Of a stretch of DNA of 20,158 nt, positions 1 through 5,307 are shown piece by piece. The translations under genes were made by a program, and so were the position numbers. This DNA is from a virus: positions 1 through 20,158 of IMG/VR virus record IMGVR_UViG_3300021185_000055; one strand, given 5' to 3'. The notes beneath the pieces were generated by a model that was given only the letters and a program-made list of their open reading frames with translations, was not told the origin of the DNA and searched no databases. Each line of letters starts with the position of its first letter. Position 1 is the stretch's first letter.

Positions 1-30
1 AGGCATACCTAAAGCCTCTCTACGGGGCTG

Positions 31-166
31 CATAATGTATTAACATAATAAGGAAGATAATGGGGTAACATTATCACCAATATCTATATAATGATAAGTA
101 GATTAAGTATTACCCCAGTTTCAGGGATAATGTTATAATATAACGTATTTACATAATGTAGTTAAC
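31..166. repeat. Direct repeat CATAATGTA(G)TTAAC, two copies
   Basis: CATAATGTATTAAC at 31-44 recurs as CATAATGTAGTTAAC at 152-166, with a single inserted base. Between them TAACATTAT (66-74) is inverted as ATAATGTTA (127-135), and TGGGGTAA (61-68) is inverted as TTACCCCA (110-117). The nested order of direct and inverted copies suggests a protein-binding or origin-like region. Low sequence complexity could also produce some of this. Confidence 0.4.
131..145. promoter_or_regulatory. Operator-like dyad, copy 1
   Basis: TGTTATA-A-TATAACG has 6-bp arms, GTTATA and TATAAC, around one central base. The same arms recur at 369-383, and a weaker copy lies near 654-666. Repetition of one dyad in a non-coding region suggests a repressor or activator site. 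The AT richness of the arms is the main caution. Confidence 0.35.
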
Positions 167-215
167 AGCTTTAAAAATACCCCCCGCTGTCATTGGCTGT
201 ATACGCTACCTAGTA

Positions 216-242
216 CCCCCCGTCTGCCCCATGCCCCCTCCC
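216..242 (-). other. Putative G-quadruplex motif on the minus strand
   Basis: The plus strand shows four C-tracts of 6, 4, 5 and 3 bases (216-221, 227-230, 234-238, 240-242) separated by 5, 3 and 1 bases. The minus strand therefore has four G-tracts of at least three with short loops, which is the classical intramolecular quadruplex pattern. A further C6 run lies at 180-185, and TACCCCCCG is directly repeated at 178-186 and 214-222. This contrasts sharply with the AT-rich surroundings. Confidence 0.55.
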
Positions 243-368
243 TTTTGTTCCTGTTCTGTTCTTATCAAGAATTTATTTATGTTTATTTCTAGCTAAGTCA
301 TTGAAATTATTACATTATTTATATAATTATGAATTATCTATAAGGTAAATACGCAATGAAATATGTTA

Positions 369-383
369 TGTTATACTATAACA
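369..383. promoter_or_regulatory. Operator-like dyad, copy 2 (perfect)
   Basis: TGTTATA-C-TATAACA is a perfect 7-bp inverted repeat around one base. It matches the dyad at 131-145 at all but the central and last positions. Part of it (TATACT) also resembles a sigma70 -10 element, so a promoter function cannot be excluded. Confidence 0.4.
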
Positions 384-430
384 CCTCTCAACAGTAATTT
401 AGAAGTATAAACACCACCTATCTAAATGCT

Positions 431-509
431 TTAATATTAAACCATACCCCTAGTAAAATAAGGTTCAACATTAAACTAAATTATAATGATAGCTTAATAC
501 TAAACCATA
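431..509. repeat. Imperfect 16-bp direct repeat, two copies
   Basis: TTAATATTAAACCATA at 431-446 recurs as TTAATACTAAACCATA at 494-509, with one mismatch in 16 bases. The 63-base offset places the copies about six helical turns apart. No function can be assigned. Confidence 0.4.
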
Positions 510-536
510 ATCATAGGAACGAAAAGAGAACATCCC

Positions 537-580
537 ATAGAGCGATTTTAAAGGGGTCTAGACTGGCTCTATATCTTTTT
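537..580 (+). terminator. Possible rho-independent terminator upstream of the first gene
   Basis: ATAGAGC (537-543) pairs with GCTCTAT (566-572) around a 22-base loop, and a T-run follows at 576-580. The loop contains the palindrome GTCTAGAC. The stem is only 7 bp and the loop is long, so this is weak. If real, it would stop rightward transcription entering from further left, before the promoter at 753. Confidence 0.35.
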
Positions 581-752
581 GGCTATCCAACATTATAAAA
601 TAATCCAATGCCAATTTTTAGGTTTTCAATTACCATTTTATAGGCTGTTTTTAGTTATACTATATAATAGCAAAATAAAAATTACTTATAAATTAACAGC
701 TGGTAACTTAACCTATTGAAAACATTATATAAAATATTTATTAATTTTTTTA

Positions 753-780
753 TTGACCTTTATAATATACTCTATATGAT
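753..780 (+). promoter_or_regulatory. Sigma70-type promoter for the first early gene
   Basis: TTGACC (753-758) is separated by 16 bases from TATGAT (775-780). Both hexamers are one mismatch from consensus. Transcription would start near 787, about 27 bases upstream of the ATG at 814. Host RNA polymerase is the likely user, since no phage RNA polymerase gene is seen in the window. Confidence 0.6.
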
Positions 781-813
781 CTACTATAATTATTAATCGA
801 AAGGGCTTTAGCT

Positions 814-1029
814 ATGACAAAAAAACCATATTATATATTATTCGTTTATAATACTGATACTCAAACTTGGTTTGATGAATTCGGAGATTATACGAAAGCA
901 TCTTTAAAAACCGAAATTGAATATTCACATTATGATATTAAAAAGAAACATATTAAAATAATCAAAACTACTGATGATAAGAACGCAATTAAAACAGCCT
1001 ATAAAAACTTAGAAAAGGAAATAGCTTAG
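814..1029 (+). CDS. Small early protein, 71 aa, function unknown
   Basis: This is the first gene after the left non-coding region and has its own promoter and terminator, so it is probably a single-gene early transcript. The start is supported by AAAGGG (800-805) 8 bases upstream of the ATG. The protein is soluble, rich in Lys, Tyr and Thr, with no signal peptide or membrane segment. The N-terminal part reads as alternating hydrophobic and polar residues (YYILFVYN), suggesting a beta strand, and is followed by a WFDEFGDY stretch around residues 19-26. The C-terminal third is Lys-rich and probably helical. I do not recognise a characterised family. Small, immediate-early phage proteins in this position often bind and redirect host proteins, but that is inference from position only. 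Confidence 0.75.
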   Translation: MTKKPYYILFVYNTDTQTWFDEFGDYTKASLKTEIEYSHYDIKKKHIKIIKTTDDKNAIKTAYKNLEKEIA

Positions 1030-1040
1030 TTTAATTAATA

Positions 1041-1063
1041 AGCACTATATTTTTTATAGTGTT
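1041..1063 (+). terminator. Hairpin terminator after the first gene
   Basis: AGCACTATA (1041-1049) pairs with TATAGTGTT (1055-1063) across a 5-base T loop. The stem is AT-rich and the T-run is partly inside the loop, so it is weaker than the terminator at 2211-2241. It shares the outer frame AATAAGCAC...GTGTT with that one. Its place 11 bases after the stop codon supports a termination role. Confidence 0.5.
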
Positions 1064-1405
1064 TAGATAATCAAACTTTATTTGATTACATAGCTATTTT
1101 TTGGTTATGGCTCTTTGACATAGGTTCTAGTTTTTTATGGGTTTTATTTTCTATTAGGTAAAACGAAATAAAAGACATGTTGAAAAAAGAACCAGTTTTT
1201 TGCTTTCGGTTTGGGCAAAATTCGGAATTCATTCCAACAGGTAAGACAATCAAACTTAAACGAGACAATAAAAACTAGCAATTTTTATCTATTGTTTATT
1301 CCGAATAAGGTAAATGAATTTAGACTATACTATTAGAATGATAGATAGAGCTTTCTAAATTCCTCTTTATATAAAAGGGAAAGCCCAAAGAGGTGAATAA
1401 TTTAT
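1064..1405. other. Non-coding interval and start of the structured leader
   Basis: No gene is supported here. The minus-strand 60-codon ORF in 1086-1268 lacks a convincing ribosome binding site. ATTCGGAAT at 1220-1228 is inverted as ATTCCGAAT at 1298-1306. A possible -10 element TATACT lies at 1326-1331, but no good -35 is placed correctly. The right end carries a hairpin that overlaps the ribosome binding site of the 18-codon ORF at 1406. Confidence 0.45.
1362..1393 (+). promoter_or_regulatory. Hairpin that can sequester the ribosome binding site of the 18-codon ORF
   Basis: CCTCTTT (1362-1368) is perfectly complementary to AAAGAGG (1387-1393), which is the Shine-Dalgarno core of the ORF starting at 1406. 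A short GGG-AAAG-CCC hairpin (1377-1386) sits inside and would stack on the outer stem. In RNA this structure would block ribosome loading until opened, consistent with translational control. Confidence 0.5.
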
Positions 1406-1462
1406 ATGGCTATAGGTGGTAAAGGTATTAGACGACAGTCTTTCTTGATTGAACAAAATTAA
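1406..1462 (+). CDS. Possible 18-aa leader peptide
   Basis: ATG at 1406 follows a strong Shine-Dalgarno sequence (AAAGAGGTG, 1387-1395) with a 10-base gap and opens an ORF of 18 codons (MAIGGKGIRRQSFLIEQN) ended by TAA. The good ribosome binding site, its burial in a hairpin, and the hairpins following at 1482 and 1565 before the gene at 1652 make a leader-peptide arrangement plausible. It could instead be the remnant of a longer decayed gene. The peptide is basic in its centre and has no run of a single amino acid, so classical amino-acid attenuation is not indicated. Confidence 0.4.
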   Translation: MAIGGKGIRRQSFLIEQN

Positions 1463-1481
1463 AGATATTGATAGCACCTAT

Positions 1482-1520
1482 TAATAAAATTCAGTTGGTT
1501 ATGCTAAACTGGTTTTATTA
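1482..1520 (+). terminator. AT-rich hairpin, possible attenuator
   Basis: TAATAAAA (from 1482) pairs with TTTTATTA (ending 1520). A few bases further in, CAGTT pairs with AACTG, leaving a loop of about 10 bases. Sequence downstream is T-rich but interrupted by A. It begins 20 bases after the stop of the 18-codon ORF and lies 130 bases before the gene at 1652, so an attenuator role is possible. Confidence 0.4.
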
Positions 1521-1564
1521 TTAAGAAATATATCTAATGAATATTAAAAATTATTAATCAGTTA

Positions 1565-1593
1565 TGACAGCGGTTTCAATTAGGCCGCTGTTA
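1565..1593 (+). terminator. GC-cored hairpin before the second early gene
   Basis: ACAGCGG (1567-1573) pairs with CCGCTGT (1585-1591), extended by two weaker pairs, around an 11-base loop. Only a broken T-rich stretch follows (TTATTGATGTTT). It is the most GC-rich feature in this AT-rich leader. It may be a weak terminator, an RNA stabiliser or a binding site. Confidence 0.4.
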
Positions 1594-1651
1594 TTGATGT
1601 TTAATGATAGCATTAAGCAAAATGAAATAATATAAAAAGGAAAGAAATATT

Positions 1652-2191
1652 ATGACTTATACAACTTTAGAGACTGCTTTTAATCGTGCTTTAGGCAATG
1701 GTGCAAACTTAGGTTTTACATTTAATGAATTAATTAAGAATGTAGTAACTGGCAAAAGTAAAGGTGATACAACTAGTATCGTGAATGTAATAGCTATGGC
1801 CAACAGAAAAGGTGATAAGATTGAACAAAGAATTAAATTTGTTTTTGGTTTAGTTTATAAAGGTGCTACTTTTAAAACTGAAAAGAATAAAAAGACTGGT
1901 AAAACTACTAGTAAAATGATCATTAAAGGTATCAAACCAAACCAAAAGGTTTTAGCTATACTTGAACAACTAGCACAAGATAAAGTATCAATGCGAGGTG
2001 ATAAATATTTGCAAGCCCTAGTAGGTAAAACAAAAAAGAAACCTACACCTTTAAACGTAAAATCTTTTATTGATACTTGTTCAAAACGTTCAACAGACGA
2101 ATTAAAAGAAATGGAAAAAATAATTAAGGCCGCAATTAAGCACCAAGAAAATAACATAGTTGTTGAATTACCTAATAAAAAGGCCGCTTAA
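1652..2191 (+). CDS. Basic early protein, 179 aa, function unknown
   Basis: The ATG at 1652 follows AAAAAGGAAAG with suitable spacing, and the gene ends just before a strong terminator at 2211-2241, so it is probably transcribed alone under control of the leader at 1330-1650. The protein is Lys-rich and lacks membrane segments. Around residues 75-90 it has a strongly basic patch (EKNKKTGKTTSK), then a hydrophobic helix-like segment, then another basic stretch near residues 125-130 (GKTKKKPTP). The C-terminal part looks helical and charged. Such composition suits nucleic-acid binding, but I see no named motif. The gene is more AT-rich than the replication genes. Confidence 0.75.
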   Translation: MTYTTLETAFNRALGNGANLGFTFNELIKNVVTGKSKGDTTSIVNVIAMANRKGDKIEQRIKFVFGLVYKGATFKTEKNKKTGKTTSKMIIKGIKPNQKVLAILEQLAQDKVSMRGDKYLQALVGKTKKKPTPLNVKSFIDTCSKRSTDELKEMEKIIKAAIKHQENNIVVELPNKKAA

Positions 2192-2210
2192 TATAAATGA
2201 ATATCGAATA

Positions 2211-2241
2211 AGCACCCTATACAATCGTATGGGGTGTTTTT
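2211..2241 (+). terminator. Strong rho-independent terminator
   Basis: CACCCTATAC (2213-2222) pairs with GTATGGGGTG (2227-2236), 10 bp including one G-U, around the tetraloop AATC. Five T residues follow at once (2237-2241). It lies 20 bases after the second early gene. Confidence 0.8.
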
Positions 2242-2270
2242 CCATGTTCAACTATAGAAAGGGAATGAAT

Positions 2271-2396
2271 ATGAGTGTTAGACAAAGGCGTATTGACGCA
2301 GAAAATAGAGCAAATAGGAACGCAATATTTGCGATTGTTTTTCTTTTAGTAATCACGTTTATTATAGGCGTGATGGTTGGAGGTGAACTGCTATGA
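2271..2396 (+). CDS. Single-span membrane protein, 41 aa
   Basis: The preferred start is the ATG at 2271, 7 bases after AGAAAGGG (2256-2263). An earlier in-frame start at 2160 would run through the terminator and inside the previous gene, so it is rejected. Residues 1-18 are polar and basic (RQRRIDAENRANR). Residues 19-37 form one hydrophobic span (AIFAIVFLLVITF...), followed by a short tail. The basic N-terminus predicts that it stays in the cytoplasm. The stop overlaps the next start as ATGA, so the two are translationally coupled. No specific role is recognisable; host-membrane alteration is possible. Confidence 0.65.
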   Translation: MSVRQRRIDAENRANRNAIFAIVFLLVITFIIGVMVGGELL

Positions 2397-2683
2397 GTAT
2401 GGATGTTTGGCTAGGTGAATGGGAGGGTAATATTACCTATAACCTTTCGCCTATGATGCGTGAAGTTTTTGTAATTCCATTGCGTGATATGTATGGAATG
2501 ACAGGTAATCAAATCTCGCATTGTCTTAAAGTAAGTATACAAAGCATGGTGTTTAAGCACGAAAAACTAGAAGAGCTAAACCCTCCTAATGGTTGGGGTA
2601 GCTATGATGTTTTGTTTAATTTTATATTGGATTTGAAACGGGCTTGTGATGAGTACCCAAATGAAAGGTTAAAGGTGTATTGA
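2393..2683 (+). CDS. Conserved-type phage protein, 96 aa, function unknown
   Basis: The ATG overlaps the previous stop (ATGA) and is preceded by a near-perfect Shine-Dalgarno sequence, GGAGGTGA. The N-terminus (MDVWLGEWEGNITYNLSPMM) and the later NPPNGWGSYD motif around residues 63-72 resemble, from memory, a family of small uncharacterised proteins found in many tailed phages. The rest is amphipathic and probably helical with no membrane span. It belongs to a tightly packed run of small genes from 2271 to 6247, so it is probably expressed with them. The family resemblance is recalled rather than tested, and no function is assigned. Confidence 0.75.
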   Translation: MSMDVWLGEWEGNITYNLSPMMREVFVIPLRDMYGMTGNQISHCLKVSIQSMVFKHEKLEELNPPNGWGSYDVLFNFILDLKRACDEYPNERLKVY

Positions 2684-2684
2684 T

Positions 2685-3050
2685 ATGATGAATTATGTTT
2701 TGTGTGGTTGGATTGAGACCGAGTTTGAACTGGAAGAATTTCATATAGAAGGTCTTGATCTAGAAGCATGTGTGGCACAACTAGCCCATGATTATGATGA
2801 GTTAGGTGATGTAGATATGCGAGTAAATGGTGGCTATGGTACGCCTGATTATGATGTAACTTCTAAGGTTATTGAAATGGTGTGTGAACCTACCAAGAAA
2901 CCAACCTATACTAAGGAGGAGTTGATGCTAATAGGTAGATGGAATGTTATTTGTAATTCACCTAGACCTGAGCTTCCTATTGGTGAAACAGAAACCATAC
3001 CTATAAATATAAATGAGTTTGTGTGGCTTAAAAAAGAAGGGTTCGTATGA
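2685..3050 (+). CDS. Acidic small phage protein, 121 aa, function unknown
   Basis: The gene begins two bases after the previous stop. AAAGGTG lies at a suitable distance from the ATGATG, so either ATG (2685 or 2688) may be used. The protein is acidic, with an Asp/Glu-rich stretch through residues 13-50 (such as HDYDELGDVDMRV), then GGYGTPDYDV near residue 49, then a more mixed C-terminal half. I see no membrane segment or catalytic motif. Its stop overlaps the next start as ATGA. The function is unknown. Confidence 0.7.
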   Translation: MMNYVLCGWIETEFELEEFHIEGLDLEACVAQLAHDYDELGDVDMRVNGGYGTPDYDVTSKVIEMVCEPTKKPTYTKEELMLIGRWNVICNSPRPELPIGETETIPININEFVWLKKEGFV

Positions 3051-3289
3051 TGAATAGGGATAGCTTCAATCAATGGTTAGATACATGCCCCACTGATGGT
3101 TGGCGTGTGGTGTCGGATACCTATGGCTTCATTCATGTAGCCTATGGTATAGAAGAAGATCATGAATGGGTGGAGGAATCCTCATGGTCTCAATTTAAGT
3201 TAGCAACACTATGGTTTTTGTTTGGTGGTGTTGTATCTTTAGGCGTGTTCAGTATGTTTATATCGTTCATGTCGTGGTGGTTAAATTAA
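3047..3289 (+). CDS. Small protein with one C-terminal membrane span, 80 aa
   Basis: The start overlaps the previous stop (ATGA), with AAGAAGGG upstream. Residues 1-46 are soluble and acidic (WLDTCPTDGWRV, EEDHEWVEESS). Residues about 50-78 are hydrophobic and aromatic (LATLWFLFGGVVSLGVFSMF...), giving one long or two short membrane segments near the C-terminus. This is a tail-anchored shape with the acidic domain facing the cytoplasm. It sits between unknown soluble genes and another membrane protein. No family is recognised. Confidence 0.65.
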   Translation: MMNRDSFNQWLDTCPTDGWRVVSDTYGFIHVAYGIEEDHEWVEESSWSQFKLATLWFLFGGVVSLGVFSMFISFMSWWLN

Positions 3290-3306
3290 TAAGTGAAAGG
3301 AATAAT

Positions 3307-3597
3307 ATGACAAGTTTTATTATAGACTGGTGGAATTTAATAATGGATCATGAAAGAAATCCATTGTCTAACATTAAAGATTTAAGGGTACGGCATTTAG
3401 TTATGCAGATACTCGCATGGATGTGGTGTATTGTGTTCACTGCAATGACAGGTACTTGGATGTATCTAGGTGTAAACATACTATTCCATGCACTCTTATT
3501 GTGTGGTATCTTTATAACTGTATCAGTATTTGAAGCCGCTAAACGTAAGCCTCAAATCTTTTATACTTTACGAGGTGAAGGTGGAGAACACGAATAA
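3307..3597 (+). CDS. Two-span membrane protein, 96 aa
   Basis: The start at 3307 is chosen because GAAAGGAA lies at the right distance upstream; the in-frame start at 3211 would overlap the previous gene by 79 bases and lacks a ribosome binding site. Residues 1-33 are polar (WWNLIMDHERNPLSNIKDLR). Two hydrophobic spans follow, about residues 34-57 (LVMQILAWMWCIVFTAMTG) and 59-80 (YLGVNILFHALLLCGIFITV). The tail is charged. The role is unknown; a holin is conceivable but unlikely, given its place in the early cluster with no lysis enzyme nearby. Confidence 0.65.
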   Translation: MTSFIIDWWNLIMDHERNPLSNIKDLRVRHLVMQILAWMWCIVFTAMTGTWMYLGVNILFHALLLCGIFITVSVFEAAKRKPQIFYTLRGEGGEHE

Positions 3598-3627
3598 TTA
3601 AACTATTAGTAAACGAAAGGAATAAAT

Positions 3628-5307
3628 ATGAGTTATGAAATTAGAATTGTGAACAGGGAGTTAGCTATTAACTCTCAATTCATTCGTGAGAATGTACAAC
3701 ACTTGGCGTTGATACCTGATTATAAACCCTTCAGTGTTGATGATGACGACATGATCATCGAGTTCAATACACCTACAGGTGCGTTCGTTGAGGTTGGTGA
3801 TGTTAAATTCAGAATTAGTTTTGGCCACGACCCACAGTCAAATGGGTTTGTGGTCAAGCGTATCTTGGATAGTGAACACAGTGACCCTGTAATACAGGCA
3901 TGGGGTGACTGGACATTACCTGCAAGGCAACCTGATGGTGCTTTGCATCAATGGTTGTTGGAGAATATAGGGCATGTGGATAACCCTATTCTAAATGTAA
4001 ACGCTTTACCTCATAGGTTATCTTTGTTTGCACCTATGCGTTCCAAGAGAAGGCATGGGTACATCAGTATCTATCAGAACAGTGATAAGTATTTAGCTGA
4101 TCTTCATACACCTATGAAGCCTGGGAAAGCTATGTCTACTATAGTTCCAGAGCTAGACAACAAGGCTGTTGATATGCTAGTCACTAAGTTTCTAGATGCC
4201 TTTGCACACAGAGAGTACACAGTCAAAACATCTAGTAAGCCTGATGACTTTCGTAAAGTGTATACAGGTAAGATGGTGGGTACACAGAACATTAATACTA
4301 CAAGTATTTACAAGTCACTAGCCTCTAGTTGTATGCGGTATACCTTTGATGATGGTGATGGCCCGATGAACCTACCTATACATCCAACCGAGGTGTATGG
4401 TTCTGGTGATTTCAATATCATATGGGTAGAAGATGCTAGGGGTTTCATAGGTGGACGTGTGGTTGTCTACATGAAGCATGACTCAGGTAAGCCGCAACCA
4501 TCCTATATCTATGGGGCTTGTCAACAAGCATTGGACATGCTAAAAGATCATCTGGATAGTATAGATGCCTGTGATATTCATGACTCTGAATGGTCAGGTG
4601 CTAAACTATCAGCGATCAAAGAGTATGATACTCAGGCTTACATCGGCCCATACCTAGACCTAGAGCCTAGGGCATTAGATGTTCGTCAAGATTACGATGG
4701 TACTAAAGACAGTGATGGTAATCGAAACACCAAAGAATACCTAGTTATAACTAGCTGTGGTGAGCTTGATGGTAATGGTTACTGTGGTATATACAGTGAA
4801 GATATTAATCGTTGTTACAACTGTGAAGAGAATGTGCATGAAGATGATTCACGTTACTCTGAGTACACAGGTAATGTATACTGTGACTGTTGCTTTCACG
4901 ATGAACACTTCTATTGTGATTGGTCAGATGAATACTATCACAATGACCAACACATCAACGTATGGTATACCGATAGTGAAGGTAGAAAGAGATGCCATGA
5001 TGTTGCAGAATCTTGCGATGGATATACATGGTGTGAAAGTGAAGAGGAGTACTGGGATTCTGATGAAGTAATATATGTAGATGGTGCATATATCTCTCCA
5101 GTTCTATTTGAAGAAGACTACTTTGTATCTGAATGGGATGGTGAAGTGTACCACAATGATCAGATGGTCAGCACTATTGAAGATGAGATTGTATCTGAAG
5201 ATGAGATAGATGATCACAATACTAATAATGATGAATATAAATATGTAAAGAATGACTTCGGTATATACATGAAGTCTTATGAAAAGGAAAACAATAATGA
5301 AAAATAA
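3628..5307 (+). CDS. Large acidic protein with Cys-rich C-terminal repeats, 559 aa
   Basis: The start follows CGAAAGGAA with good spacing. The N-terminal 370 residues form a mixed soluble region that includes an SSCMRYTF stretch near 233-240; a similar SCM-type motif occurs, as I recall, in other uncharacterised phage proteins. From about 377 to 515 the protein becomes very acidic and aromatic, with Cys pairs C396-x2-C399 and C419-x-CC422, plus C430, C456, C463 and C469. A loose unit recurs four times, roughly [S/D][E/D][Y/W]x[G/D]-[N/E]-[V/Y]Y, around 411-419, 430-440, 476-485 and 501-511, suggesting small metal-binding or treble-clef-like modules. The tail after 515 is highly acidic and low in complexity. 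It overlaps the peptidase gene by 11 bases, implying coupled expression. The function is unknown; metal binding is inferred from spacing, and the acidity could suit nucleic-acid mimicry. Confidence 0.75.
   Translation: MSYEIRIVNRELAINSQFIRENVQHLALIPDYKPFSVDDDDMIIEFNTPTGAFVEVGDVKFRISFGHDPQSNGFVVKRILDSEHSDPVIQAWGDWTLPARQPDGALHQWLLENIGHVDNPILNVNALPHRLSLFAPMRSKRRHGYISIYQNSDKYLADLHTPMKPGKAMSTIVPELDNKAVDMLVTKFLDAFAHREYTVKTSSKPDDFRKVYTGKMVGTQNINTTSIYKSLASSCMRYTFDDGDGPMNLPIHPTEVYGSGDFNIIWVEDARGFIGGRVVVYMKHDSGKPQPSYIYGACQQALDMLKDHLDSIDACDIHDSEWSGAKLSAIKEYDTQAYIGPYLDLEPRALDVRQDYDGTKDSDGNRNTKEYLVITSCGELDGNGYCGIYSEDINRCYNCEENVHEDDSRYSEYTGNVYCDCCFHDEHFYCDWSDEYYHNDQHINVWYTDSEGRKRCHDVAESCDGYTWCESEEEYWDSDEVIYVDGAYISPVLFEEDYFVSEWDGEVYHNDQMVSTIEDEIVSEDEIDDHNTNNDEYKYVKNDFGIYMKSYEKENNNEK

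Larger units (their letters stand above)
1..813. other. Non-coding, AT-rich left region with repeats and control elements
   Basis: I find no ORF here with a convincing ribosome binding site. The stretch is very AT-rich, interrupted by a C-rich island near 180-242. It contains short direct repeats, two strong dyads and one weak one, a terminator-like hairpin and a sigma70-type promoter just before the first gene; these are listed separately. The position upstream of all early genes suggests a genome end, origin or early control region, but the window cannot show whether position 1 is a physical end. Confidence 0.6.

Noticed and set aside
1086-1268. Minus-strand 60-codon ORF in the early gap
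   Set aside because: It has no convincing ribosome binding site and overlaps the leader region. Its composition looks like translated AT-rich non-coding DNA.
2160-2270. Longer N-terminus for the 41-aa membrane protein
   Set aside because: It would begin inside the previous gene and run through a strong terminator, while a good ribosome binding site supports 2271.
3211-3306. Longer N-terminus for the 96-aa membrane protein
   Set aside because: The added residues are read out of frame across the previous gene, and no ribosome binding site precedes 3211. GAAAGGAA supports 3307.
3307-3597. Holin
   Set aside because: It has two membrane spans but lies in the early cluster with no endolysin or spanin nearby, so lysis function is not supported.
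4757-5071. Alternative-frame ORF inside the Cys-rich protein gene
   Set aside because: It is a Val/Met/Thr-rich shadow caused by biased codons of the real gene, without its own ribosome binding site.
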